Shown: positions 19,508-29,422 of the stretch, piece after piece
Numbering within the stretch: position 1 is the stretch's first letter
Layout: each line of letters starts with the position of its first letter
DNA from: Flavobacteriales bacterium
Lineage (GTDB): Bacteria > Bacteroidota > Bacteroidia > NS11-12g > UBA955
NCBI GenBank assembly: GCA_947457565.1
Contig: CANGWH010000008.1
Location: 1 to 48,508, forward strand
DNA length: 48,508 nucleotides
Direction of reading: 5' to 3'
Notes under the pieces: model-generated
Seen by the model: the letters and a program-made list of their open reading frames with translations, nothing else
What the model was told of the DNA's origin: nothing
Database searches by the model: none
Position numbers and translations under genes: made by a program

Positions 19508-20437
19508 TTGCCTATGTACCACTACCACGAACCCGTTTTACTGCAACCTAGCGTTGATGCCCTGGTAACTAACCCGGACGGCACTTACGTAGACGTTACC
19601 TTCGGTGGTGGCGGACACAGTAGAGAAATACTGTCTCGACTATCATCCAAAGGCAGATTAATTGCCTTTGACCAGGACGAAGATGCTCTTGCCAATAGAA
19701 TTGACGATCCTCGTTTCACGTTGGTCAATCACAATTTCTCCCACTTAAAGGCCTATTTGCACTACCTAAAAGCAAACCCAGTACACGGGATTTTGGCCGA
19801 TTTAGGGATTTCTTCCCACCAAATTGATGTAGATAACCGCGGCTTCGCCCACCGGCTTAATGGCCCTTTGGATATGCGAATGTCGCAACAAAGCACTATT
19901 ACCGCCGCTTCATTACTCAACCAAAGCTCTTTGGAAGATCTGATTAAAATCTTCCGCAACTACGGAGAAATACCCAATGCCGGCAAATTAGCGCAAACCA
20001 TTGTTAATAGCAGAAAAGGCGAACCCTTCAGCACCATTGAGCATTTCAAACAACAAATACTCAATTGTACCCCCAAAGCTACCCCTGCCAAATATCTATC
20101 CCAAGTTTTCCAAGCACTACGCATCGCAGTGAATAAAGAAATGGAAGTACTGGAAACCTTCTTAACCGATGCAGAACAATGCATAGCCGCAGAAGGAAAA
20201 CTGGTAATCATTGCCTACCATTCCCTAGAAGATCGGTTGGTAAAACATCTATTTCAAACGGGAAATACGGAAGGGAAACGACATACCAACCTGTATGGAG
20301 GTATCGACAAACCCTTTGATGCTCAACCTACTAAGGCGATAATTCCCACTGAACTAGAAATTGAAAAAAACAAACGCGCCCGCAGCGCCAAAATGAGAAT
20401 TGGAGTACGCAACCCATGGAAAGCAAACAACCCATAA
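19508..20437 (+). CDS. rsmH: 16S rRNA (cytosine(1402)-N(4))-methyltransferase
   Basis: YHEPVLLQPSVDALV, YVDVTFGGGGHSREIL, GILADLGISSHQIDVDNRGFA, IIAYHSLEDRLVKH; start may be the second Met. Confidence 0.97.
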   Translation: MPMYHYHEPVLLQPSVDALVTNPDGTYVDVTFGGGGHSREILSRLSSKGRLIAFDQDEDALANRIDDPRFTLVNHNFSHLKAYLHYLKANPVHGILADLGISSHQIDVDNRGFAHRLNGPLDMRMSQQSTITAASLLNQSSLEDLIKIFRNYGEIPNAGKLAQTIVNSRKGEPFSTIEHFKQQILNCTPKATPAKYLSQVFQALRIAVNKEMEVLETFLTDAEQCIAAEGKLVIIAYHSLEDRLVKHLFQTGNTEGKRHTNLYGGIDKPFDAQPTKAIIPTELEIEKNKRARSAKMRIGVRNPWKANNP

Positions 20438-20889
20438 ATCCATTCAATCATCCCCTATCGGATACAACCCCAACCGTGCCGGCTGGAGCAAAATCCGCAC
20501 CTACAGCATCGGCTGCTATCACAGACACATCGTCTGCCGACGCACCAACCAATTCCCCCAACCACAATCAGGAAAACAACGCAGATAAATCCACCCAATC
20601 CTCCAATTTTAGCAGTCCTTCCCGCCGCAGTTGGTTGTTATTTGGGATTACCTGCTTCCTATTGATGCTGCTATATATATACAATTCTGGGCATGCCAAC
20701 AAGGGATTACGCACCAAAGAGAAGTTATCCAAAGAATTAAAAGAGCTGAATTCCGAAAGCATCTCCTTGGAAAGTCAAATCACCAACGCATCCACCCAAT
20801 CGGCATTAACCCAACGACTCCAAGGGACAGGGCTTAAAGAAATCACCACACCGCCCATTAAACTGGTTAAAAAGAAACAAGCAGAATGA
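20416..20889 (+). CDS. ftsL: FtsL-like division protein
   Basis: 157 aa between rsmH and ftsI; disordered T/A/N-rich N-terminus, single TM (WLLFGITCFLLMLLYIYNS), coiled coil (LSKELKELNSESISLESQ). Confidence 0.8.
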   Translation: MESKQPINPFNHPLSDTTPTVPAGAKSAPTASAAITDTSSADAPTNSPNHNQENNADKSTQSSNFSSPSRRSWLLFGITCFLLMLLYIYNSGHANKGLRTKEKLSKELKELNSESISLESQITNASTQSALTQRLQGTGLKEITTPPIKLVKKKQAE

Positions 20890-23024
20890 GCAGCCCCAAG
20901 ATTAATACCCGTAAATCAATATTGGTGCGCGCTTATGTCGCCGTAGCCCTAATCCTTGCTTTCGCACTTTTTCTGCTGGTAGGTATAGCGAAATTACAAT
21001 TTGGGAAATCCGGAGAATTTGCACAAGCCCGAAAAATACAAAGTACTCGGGTAAAAGAAATCCCTGCACTCCGAGGCAATATCTATGCGGCAGACGGATC
21101 CTTGCTAGCAACATCCGTTCCCCGATACGACATCAACATGGACCCCAATGCCGATGGTTTAACCAAAAAATTATTCGATGCAAAAATTGATAGTTTCTCG
21201 GCATTATTGGCTATACAATTCAACAGCAAATACAAAAATGCGGAAGAATGGCGAAGCTTTCTAATCCAGCAGCGAAAAAAGAAATCGAGGTATATCAGCC
21301 TAGCAAAAGATGTTGGATTTGAACAAGTTAAAAAAGTTAAAACATGGCCTATTGCCCGAGAAGGAAAATTCGTAGGTGGCGTTTGGTTTGAAGAAAAAGG
21401 AAAACGTATGTATTTCATGGGCGACCTTGCCAGAAGAACCATTGGCCGGTCTGAAAATGGTACCCACGTTGGACTAGAAGGTGCTTTTGACACCCTGTTG
21501 CGCGGAAAAAACGGCAAACAACTCCAACAGCGTATGCCGGGCGGAATATGGAGACCTCTACCAACCGGTAACCAATCCACCCCTGTAAACGGTGCCGATA
21601 TCGTAACCACCTTGGACGTGCGGATTCAAGACATCGCCCAATATAGTTTATTGAAAGGATTGCAAGAAGTACAAGCGCATCACGGCTGTGTTGTGGTGAT
21701 GGAAACCAAAACGGGCGCAATTAAAGCCATGGCCAACCTAAAACGAGGAACCGATGGCCAATATTATGAGTCGCAAAACTATGCCGTTGACGAATTTACC
21801 GAGCCCGGTTCAACCTTTAAAGTACTGGCAGCCATATCGCTGTTAGAGGATAAAAAAGTTACCCTTACCGATAGCATCAGCAACGAATGGGGCAAATGGA
21901 AATACTACGATTTAGACTTAGTTGATGCGGTTACACCCAAAAAGAAATTTTACACCTTGGCCGAATGTTTACAAAACTCATCCAACGTAGGCACCGCCAA
22001 ATTCGTATTGCAACATTATAAGTCGGACCCCGAAGATTTTACCGACCATGCTATCCAACTGGGTCTGCACATGAAACCCAATTTCGATATTCCTTCATCC
22101 AACTTCCCAACCATTAAAACGCCTGAAAGCAGCGACTGGTCGGCAATTTCCTTACCGTCTATGAGTATTGGATATTATGCCCGCATTTCCCCCCTACAGT
22201 TATTAATGTTATACAACACCATCGCAAACAAAGGGGTTATGATGCAACCGTATATGGTTTCCGAAATTCACGCACAGGGTAAAAAAGCGCAAAAAATTGA
22301 ACCCAAAGTACTTAACAAGCAAGCCATTTCAGTACAAACAACGCAAGTACTCACCGATATGCTTACCACCGTAATTGATAAAGGTACTGCCTCCAATATT
22401 AAATCAGAAAATTATAAAATCGCGGGTAAAACAGGCACTGCTTGGCTATCCTCCGGAAATAAAGGCTATGGTGATAAAAAGGAATTTCAAGCAGCATTTG
22501 CTGGATTTTTCCCTGCCAACGATCCTCAATTTACCATTATCGTAGTTGTAAACTCACCGAACGGCGTGAAGTACTCTGGATCACAAATTTCAGCCCCTAT
22601 TTTCAAGGCAATTTCGGATAGAATCTATGCTACACACATTAAAACTCAACCCGTAATCGCTCAGTATTCGGTGCCAGAAGCCCCCGGAGTTTTAAAAGGC
22701 GATTTTTATCAAACACGAATGATATTTAACGAGTTAGGAATCAGTTCACAACTGTTGCAAGCAGACTCAATTACCGAAACTCCAAAATTCATTGAACCCA
22801 GCAGAGAAGCTCATTCTGTTAAATTAAAACCCGTCGCCTACAATAGTTCTTTGGTACCCGATGTCCGCGGAATGGGCTTGCGCGATGCCATGAAAGTGTT
22901 AAAATCCATGGGATATCAAGTAACCTTTAACGGCTATGGAAGGGTAACAGACCAAAGTCCATCCAGCGGATCAGCCCGCAAAAATTCCGGAAATTCTATT
23001 CACTTAATCCTTAAACCGTTCTAA
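20886..23024 (+). CDS. ftsI: Penicillin-binding transpeptidase FtsI/PBP3 with C-terminal PASTA domain
   Basis: TEPGSTFKVLAA (SxxK), NSSNVG (SxN), AGKTGTAW (KTG); C-terminal LVPDVRGMGLRDAMKVLKSMGYQVTFNGYGRVTDQSPSSG. Confidence 0.95.
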   Translation: MSSPKINTRKSILVRAYVAVALILAFALFLLVGIAKLQFGKSGEFAQARKIQSTRVKEIPALRGNIYAADGSLLATSVPRYDINMDPNADGLTKKLFDAKIDSFSALLAIQFNSKYKNAEEWRSFLIQQRKKKSRYISLAKDVGFEQVKKVKTWPIAREGKFVGGVWFEEKGKRMYFMGDLARRTIGRSENGTHVGLEGAFDTLLRGKNGKQLQQRMPGGIWRPLPTGNQSTPVNGADIVTTLDVRIQDIAQYSLLKGLQEVQAHHGCVVVMETKTGAIKAMANLKRGTDGQYYESQNYAVDEFTEPGSTFKVLAAISLLEDKKVTLTDSISNEWGKWKYYDLDLVDAVTPKKKFYTLAECLQNSSNVGTAKFVLQHYKSDPEDFTDHAIQLGLHMKPNFDIPSSNFPTIKTPESSDWSAISLPSMSIGYYARISPLQLLMLYNTIANKGVMMQPYMVSEIHAQGKKAQKIEPKVLNKQAISVQTTQVLTDMLTTVIDKGTASNIKSENYKIAGKTGTAWLSSGNKGYGDKKEFQAAFAGFFPANDPQFTIIVVVNSPNGVKYSGSQISAPIFKAISDRIYATHIKTQPVIAQYSVPEAPGVLKGDFYQTRMIFNELGISSQLLQADSITETPKFIEPSREAHSVKLKPVAYNSSLVPDVRGMGLRDAMKVLKSMGYQVTFNGYGRVTDQSPSSGSARKNSGNSIHLILKPF

Positions 23025-23026
23025 CA

Positions 23027-24499
23027 ATGAGCCTTCAATTATCCACGCTGTTAGATTCCATAATAGGTATTAACCTCCAAGGAGCTGCCGATGCCACGTC
23101 GATATACATCAATGACATTACTATTGATTCCCGAAAAGCAACTTCCGGCGTACTATTTGCGGCCATCAAAGGCACACAGGTAGATGGACATAGCTTTATA
23201 AATCAAGCAATCGAACAAGGTTGTTCTTCTATACTATGTTCAGAGCTTCCCAAGGAAATCAACCCTCATTGCTGCTATATTCAATGCGATGATGTACCCC
23301 AAGTTTTGGGTGAAATCTGCAAGCATTTCCATCATAATATTATCGACAATCTAATTATTGTAGGCACCACGGGAACCAACGGAAAGACATCGGTTTCTAC
23401 CCTCTTGTTCGATTATTTTACTAAGCAGGGATTTACCTGCGGACTGGTTTCTACCGTAGAGTACCGGATTGCCAACAACATATTACCCAGTACACATACT
23501 ACCCCAGATATTGTAGGTCTGCACAAATTATTGGCCGAAATGGCTCATGCAGGCTGTACCCATTGTTTCATGGAGGTTAGTTCCCATGCAGCGCACCAAA
23601 ACCGAATAGCTTCCATTCCATTCGCATTGGCGATTTTCACCAATATTACCCGGGATCATCTAGATTATCATGGCACTTTCGACAACTATTTAAAAGCAAA
23701 AAAATCCTTTTTCGATAATCTCCCTTCATCGGCCATGGCCATCACCAACAAGGACGATAAGAACGGCATGGTAATGTTGCAAAACACCAAAGCCATTCGC
23801 TATACCTATGCCATGAAGCAAGCGGCAGATTTTACCGTTAGGGTGTTGGAACATGACTTTAATGGCATGCAATTACAACTCAACAAACAAGAGTTGTGGA
23901 CCCCATTGATTGGCGAATTCAATGCGTACAATCTCTGTGCTGTATTTGCGGCCGTTTTCTTATTAACCGAAGGCGATGAAGATGCTGCGGTAAAGATGAG
24001 CGCGCTTGGAACAGTGAATGGAAGATTCCAGGTATTGCAAGGCCCAAAACGGATTACTGCGATTATCGATTATGCCCATACCCCCGATGCCTTGGAAAAT
24101 GTAATTGGCACCATCAATCAAATTCGCAAAAACAACGCACAATTAATTACAGTAGTTGGCTGCGGCGGAAACCGCGATCAGGGAAAACGACCGCAAATGG
24201 GAAAAATTGCCGCTAACCTAAGCAATCGAGTGATTTTCACTTCAGACAACCCTCGGAATGAATCTCCTGAGACTATCATCCAACAAATGCAAGACGGAGT
24301 TGAACCGCACCACTACAAGCGTACATTAAAAATTACCGATAGAAAAGAAGCTATCCGCACGGCTTGCATGCTCGCTCAGCCTGGGGATGTTGTTCTGATT
24401 GCTGGAAAAGGCCATGAAACCTATCAAGAAATTCAAGGGATTAAACACCCCTTCGACGATAAACTAATCACCTTGGAATCCTTCAATTTAATCGCATAA
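23027..24499 (+). CDS. murE: UDP-N-acetylmuramoyl-tripeptide ligase MurE
   Basis: GTTGTNGKTSVSTLL, SSHAAHQNRI, IDYAHTPDALENV, TSDNPRNESPETI, IAGKGHETYQEI. Confidence 0.96.
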   Translation: MSLQLSTLLDSIIGINLQGAADATSIYINDITIDSRKATSGVLFAAIKGTQVDGHSFINQAIEQGCSSILCSELPKEINPHCCYIQCDDVPQVLGEICKHFHHNIIDNLIIVGTTGTNGKTSVSTLLFDYFTKQGFTCGLVSTVEYRIANNILPSTHTTPDIVGLHKLLAEMAHAGCTHCFMEVSSHAAHQNRIASIPFALAIFTNITRDHLDYHGTFDNYLKAKKSFFDNLPSSAMAITNKDDKNGMVMLQNTKAIRYTYAMKQAADFTVRVLEHDFNGMQLQLNKQELWTPLIGEFNAYNLCAVFAAVFLLTEGDEDAAVKMSALGTVNGRFQVLQGPKRITAIIDYAHTPDALENVIGTINQIRKNNAQLITVVGCGGNRDQGKRPQMGKIAANLSNRVIFTSDNPRNESPETIIQQMQDGVEPHHYKRTLKITDRKEAIRTACMLAQPGDVVLIAGKGHETYQEIQGIKHPFDDKLITLESFNLIA

Positions 24500-24503
24500 A
24501 ATC

Positions 24504-25637
24504 ATGTTATACTACCTGTTTGAATATTTAAATAATCACCAAATAACTGGAGCTGGTGTATTCAAATACATCTCCTTTCGTGCTTCGCTAGCCGGTATTC
24601 TCAGCTTACTCATCGCCTTATTTGTTGGCAAAGGAATTATTGGTTGGCTACAGAAAAAACAAATTGGTGAATCTATCCGAGACTTAGGACTAGAAGGACA
24701 ATTACAGAAAAAAGGCACACCCACCATGGGGGGAATAATCATCATTCTTTCTATTATAATCCCTACACTTCTATTTGCAAAACTGGATAACGTATATGTA
24801 ATACTCATGCTAATCAGTACGGTTTGGATGGGTATCATCGGCGGTATAGACGATTACATCAAAGTATTTCAAAAAAATAAAGAAGGCATGAAAGCCACCA
24901 CCAAATTAATTGGTCAGCTTTTCTTGGGTGCCATACTAGCCGTTGCCATTGATTATACCCACGGAGCCGCTAAAATGGATCTTACCACCAACTTACCCAT
25001 TACTAAGAACCTGTTAAATTATTCCGATTTAATTCCAGGGTCGCACAACGCTTGGTTTATTTACGTACCGTTTATCATTTTCATCGTAATGGCCGTAACC
25101 AATGCCGTTAACTTAACCGATGGGATAGACGGCTTAGCTAGCGGAACCACGGCCATTGTTGGTGTAGGCTTGGTTATACTTGCTTATGCCGCAGGAAACA
25201 GCAAGCTAGCCGAATATCTAAATATTATTTACGTTCCAAACTCTGGCGAAGTGGTTATTTTCCTTGCCGCAGTTATTGGATCCTGCTTAGGCTTTCTCTG
25301 GTATAACGGCTTCCCCGCTCAAGTTTTCATGGGCGATACAGGTTCTATGGCACTGGGCGGCGCTATCGCCTCCGTGGCTATCATCATTAAAATGGAATTA
25401 ATGATTCCCATCCTGTGCGGAGTATTCTTTGCCGAAAGCCTCAGTGTAATGCTTCAAGTAGGCTGGTTTAAATACACCAAACGTAAATACGGGGAAGGAA
25501 GACGATTGTTTTTGATGTCGCCCTTGCACCACCATTTCCAAAAAAAGAATATACCCGAAAGCAAAATAACCTTGCGCTTTTGGTTAGTAACCATTGCATT
25601 GGTTTTAGCCACTATCGCCTTATTGAAATTACGTTAA
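24504..25637 (+). CDS. mraY: Phospho-N-acetylmuramoyl-pentapeptide transferase
   Basis: KKGTPTMGGIIII, NAVNLTDGIDGLA, FMGDTGSMALGG, SPLHHHFQKKN. Confidence 0.97.
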   Translation: MLYYLFEYLNNHQITGAGVFKYISFRASLAGILSLLIALFVGKGIIGWLQKKQIGESIRDLGLEGQLQKKGTPTMGGIIIILSIIIPTLLFAKLDNVYVILMLISTVWMGIIGGIDDYIKVFQKNKEGMKATTKLIGQLFLGAILAVAIDYTHGAAKMDLTTNLPITKNLLNYSDLIPGSHNAWFIYVPFIIFIVMAVTNAVNLTDGIDGLASGTTAIVGVGLVILAYAAGNSKLAEYLNIIYVPNSGEVVIFLAAVIGSCLGFLWYNGFPAQVFMGDTGSMALGGAIASVAIIIKMELMIPILCGVFFAESLSVMLQVGWFKYTKRKYGEGRRLFLMSPLHHHFQKKNIPESKITLRFWLVTIALVLATIALLKLR

Positions 25638-25643
25638 TCACTC

Positions 25644-26999
25644 ATGACCAAAAACCTTGTAATACTTGGAGCAGGAGAAAGCGGCGCTGGCGCTGCGGTC
25701 TTGGGGAAAACCCAAGGGTGGCAGGTATTTGTCTCAGATAAAGGCAAAATCGCACCGAAATACAAGGCCGAATTGGACCAATGGGGCGTAACATGGGAAG
25801 AAGAAACGCATACAGAAAGCACCATTCTGGCAGCCGATTTAATTGTAAAAAGCCCGGGAATAACCGATACCGCTCCTATCATTAAGAAAGCCGCAGAACA
25901 AGGAATTGAAATCATCTCAGAAATTGAATTTGGCTACCGCTACTGCACGGCTACCATCATCGGGATTACCGGCACGAATGGTAAAACTACCACCACTTTG
26001 CTCACTTACCATTTATTGAAATCTGCGGGTTTAAACGTAGGACTTGGTGGCAATATTGGCGATAGTTTCGCTCGTTCCGTTGCTGTAAAAAATTACGATA
26101 TCTATGTTTTAGAAATTAGCTCGTTTCAGCTGGATGGAATTAAAGATTTCCGCTGCCACATAGCCATTCTTACCAATATTACACCCGATCATTTAGACCG
26201 ATACGACTACAAATTGGAAAATTACCAAAAGAGTAAGATGCGGATCGCGATGAACCAAACCGAAGAGGATTACTTCATCCACTCAGCCGATGACGAATTA
26301 ACTCTTTCTGCTATTCCCATGATGCCTCCCAAAAGCAAGCGACTTGGATTTAGCCTTTTTCAAACCGAACAAACATCCAATACTGGCTTCCAATTGGCAG
26401 CTTGGACATTGGGACAAATTATACACATAAATACACAAACAACCTTAGAACTCGATATGAAAACATTTACCGTTCGCGGACAACACAACGCTTACAACAG
26501 CATGGCTGCGGCCGTTGCAGCAAACCTTTTGGAAGTTCGCAAAGACAGCATTCGCGAGAGCTTCACTAATTTCCAAAACGTAGAACACCGCTTGGAATTT
26601 GTAGCTCGAATCACCGGCGTGGAATACATCAACGACTCCAAAGCTACCAATGTAAATTCTGCTTGGTATGCGCTAGAAAGCATGGAAAAACCTGTTATCT
26701 GGATTTGCGGTGGCGTAGACAAAGGCAACGACTATAGTTCCTTGAAAGCGTTGGTTAAAGACAAAGTTAAAATGATTGTCTGCCTGGGGGTGGATAATAG
26801 AAAGATACACCAAGCGTTCCAATCCGATGTTGATTTAATTATCAATACCCAATCGGCCAAAGAAGCGGTACACGTAGCCTCTAAAATGGCTATGACAGAC
26901 GATGTAGTTTTGCTTTCACCCGCCTGCGCAAGTTTCGATTTATTCGATAACTACGAAGACAGAGGTAGACAATTTAAAGAGGCCGTACGCAATTTATAA
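25644..26999 (+). CDS. murD: UDP-N-acetylmuramoylalanine--D-glutamate ligase
   Basis: GAGESGAGAAVL, GITGTNGKTTTTLLTYH, LTNITPDHLDRY, NDSKATNVNSAWYAL, LSPACASFDLFDNYEDRG. Confidence 0.96.
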   Translation: MTKNLVILGAGESGAGAAVLGKTQGWQVFVSDKGKIAPKYKAELDQWGVTWEEETHTESTILAADLIVKSPGITDTAPIIKKAAEQGIEIISEIEFGYRYCTATIIGITGTNGKTTTTLLTYHLLKSAGLNVGLGGNIGDSFARSVAVKNYDIYVLEISSFQLDGIKDFRCHIAILTNITPDHLDRYDYKLENYQKSKMRIAMNQTEEDYFIHSADDELTLSAIPMMPPKSKRLGFSLFQTEQTSNTGFQLAAWTLGQIIHINTQTTLELDMKTFTVRGQHNAYNSMAAAVAANLLEVRKDSIRESFTNFQNVEHRLEFVARITGVEYINDSKATNVNSAWYALESMEKPVIWICGGVDKGNDYSSLKALVKDKVKMIVCLGVDNRKIHQAFQSDVDLIINTQSAKEAVHVASKMAMTDDVVLLSPACASFDLFDNYEDRGRQFKEAVRNL

Positions 27000-27007
27000 G
27001 CAATTCT

Positions 27008-28231
27008 ATGGCTAGGAAATACGGTCATTTATTCAAAGGCGATCGCTGGATTTGGTACATCATCATCACCCTTTCTTTGATTGGGATGTTGGCGGTTTAC
27101 AGTGCCACCATTACCTTGGCTTTTAACAAGCAAGATGGAAACATCGAGTTCTATTTTTTCCGTCATGCTGGCTTTTTAATCATCGGCCTTATTCTTCTAT
27201 ACGCCACACATCTTATTCCATTTCAGTATTACTCCCGAATATCCCAAGTATTCCTTTGGCTCTCGATTGGCGCACTTTTCATTACCCTATTCACCGGAAG
27301 CGAAATCAACAACGCAACCAGGGTTATTCCTATTCCCTTCTTAGGTATAACCTTTCAGCCTTCTGACGCAGCTAAATTATTCCTCATTATGTACATCGCC
27401 CGCTATCTATCGAAAAAACAAGAAGAAATAGATAGTTTTAAAGTGTTCAGGCATGTTCTCTTGGTGATCGTATTGGTGGTTGGACTCATTTTCCCCGAAA
27501 ACTTAAGTACCGCATTGGTAGTGTTTCTTACCAGCGTATTGTTAATGTTTATCGGCCGAGTTAATATTCGGTACATCGGACTTCTCACCGGATCGGGAGT
27601 ACTATTAATTGCAATTCTAGGATCGGTGCTCTTAAATGTAAACACCGATGGCTTAGAACATACCCGAATTCCTACTTGGAAAAAAAGAATTGAAACGTTT
27701 ATCGGCAAGGACGATGGCAACGGCAACTACCAACAAACTCAATCGATGATTGCCGTGGCTGAAGGAGGATTGTTTGGCAAAGGCCCAGGTAATTCTACCC
27801 AACGTGCATTTTTACCTCACCCCTATTCCGACTTCATTTTTGCCATTATCGTGGAAGAATATGGCATGGTGGGTGGCATTGTGGTGATGGGCTGTTTTGT
27901 CTTGCTGATTATTCGATGCATCAAAATTGTAGTGGAAAGTTCCCGCGCTTTTGGCGCCCTGATGGCATTGGGTTTGGGATTGAGTATGTCGATCCAAGCC
28001 TTCGTAAACATGGGAGTAGCTGTGGGCATTTTACCCGTAACGGGATTAACCATTCCATTGGTGAGTATGGGTGGAACGAGTTTATTCATGAATTCCATAG
28101 GGTTTGGTGTAATACTCGGAGTAACGAAATTTATCCAAGACGAAAAAATGAAAGCTTCTACCCAAGGCCCGGGAAGTGTAAGCACTGATACCACGGGCTC
28201 GTTACCAAAATCTCAAATTTCAAACGCGTAA
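27008..28231 (+). CDS. ftsW: SEDS-family division protein FtsW
   Basis: Polytopic; FQPSDAAKLFLIMYIARYLS, AEGGLFGKGPGNSTQRAFLPHPYSDFIFAIIVEEYG, TGLTIPLVSMGGTSL. Confidence 0.96.
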   Translation: MARKYGHLFKGDRWIWYIIITLSLIGMLAVYSATITLAFNKQDGNIEFYFFRHAGFLIIGLILLYATHLIPFQYYSRISQVFLWLSIGALFITLFTGSEINNATRVIPIPFLGITFQPSDAAKLFLIMYIARYLSKKQEEIDSFKVFRHVLLVIVLVVGLIFPENLSTALVVFLTSVLLMFIGRVNIRYIGLLTGSGVLLIAILGSVLLNVNTDGLEHTRIPTWKKRIETFIGKDDGNGNYQQTQSMIAVAEGGLFGKGPGNSTQRAFLPHPYSDFIFAIIVEEYGMVGGIVVMGCFVLLIIRCIKIVVESSRAFGALMALGLGLSMSIQAFVNMGVAVGILPVTGLTIPLVSMGGTSLFMNSIGFGVILGVTKFIQDEKMKASTQGPGSVSTDTTGSLPKSQISNA

Positions 28232-28237
28232 ATACGA

Positions 28238-29422
28238 ATGGATACTACAAGAAATAAACGGTTTATTCTCAGCGGAGGTGGCACGGGAGGGCATATATTC
28301 CCCGCGGTTGCCATTGCGAAAGAATTGATTCACCGCTACGGTGATAGTACCGAAATTTTGTTTGTAGGCGCTGTAGGCAAAATGGAAATGACCAAGGTTC
28401 CTGCAGCAGGATTTCGTATTGTGGGTTTACCGGTGGAGGGATTACAACGTTCCCTTTCTCTCAAAAATATTTCAGTTCTTATTAAAGCCTTGGTAAGCGT
28501 TTTTAAAGCCAGGAGTATCATTAACAATTTTAAACCTGATGCCGTTATTGGTACCGGTGGTTACGTCAGTCTACCCGTCTGTTATATGGCCAGCAGAATG
28601 CAAATCCCTGTGATTTTACAGGAACAAAATGGATTTGCTGGACTAACCAATAAAGTGGTAGGTTCTAGAGCATCCATTGTATGCACCGGTTTTCCAGCCA
28701 TGGACAAATTCTTCCCCAAAGGCAACTGGTTGTTTACAGGTAATCCGGTAAGAGATGTAATAGTTAAAACTGGCCAAGCGGTGAAGAACCCTGAGCAAAA
28801 ACAAGAATTGGTACAAGAGGCTGCTAAAAAATGGGGACTAAACCCCAACAGCTCATCAACGCTGTTTATCACCGGTGGAAGTTTGGGTGCACGAACCATC
28901 AATGAAACCATCTTAAGGAATCTTACCCAATTACTTACTTCCAATATTCAAATTATTTGGCAAACCGGCGAGCGTTTTTGGAATAGCCACCAACTAGAGA
29001 TTGAAGCCCAAATCAAACAGGTACACCAACAAGGCATAACAACCCCTATCTATGTTTCGCCATTCATCGATTCAATGGAACTAGCCATGGCTGCTGCTGA
29101 CGTAATTGTATCTCGCGCTGGTGCTATCACCCTATCGGAAATCGCAATAATCGGCACACCCGCCATATTGGTGCCTTCCCCTAACGTAACCGATGATCAT
29201 CAAACAAAAAATGCTAGCGTCTTTAGCAATGCCCATGCGGCTTCTATGATAAAGGATACTGACTGCAAGGAAAGGCTATATACCACCATTTGTGATTTGT
29301 TTATCGCATCGGATAAACGCCTCGAATACAAACAAAATCTACAGCTATTATCCAAACCGAATGCAACGGTGAGCATTGTAGATCAAATCGACCAAATAAT
29401 AAATACTACAAGGCATGCATAA
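28238..29422 (+). CDS. murG: MurG lipid II synthase (GT28)
   Basis: LSGGGTGGHIFPAVAIAKEL, VIGTGGYVSLPVCYMA, ILQEQNGFAG, ITGGSLGARTIN, VSRAGAITLSEIA. Confidence 0.97.
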   Translation: MDTTRNKRFILSGGGTGGHIFPAVAIAKELIHRYGDSTEILFVGAVGKMEMTKVPAAGFRIVGLPVEGLQRSLSLKNISVLIKALVSVFKARSIINNFKPDAVIGTGGYVSLPVCYMASRMQIPVILQEQNGFAGLTNKVVGSRASIVCTGFPAMDKFFPKGNWLFTGNPVRDVIVKTGQAVKNPEQKQELVQEAAKKWGLNPNSSSTLFITGGSLGARTINETILRNLTQLLTSNIQIIWQTGERFWNSHQLEIEAQIKQVHQQGITTPIYVSPFIDSMELAMAAADVIVSRAGAITLSEIAIIGTPAILVPSPNVTDDHQTKNASVFSNAHAASMIKDTDCKERLYTTICDLFIASDKRLEYKQNLQLLSKPNATVSIVDQIDQIINTTRHA

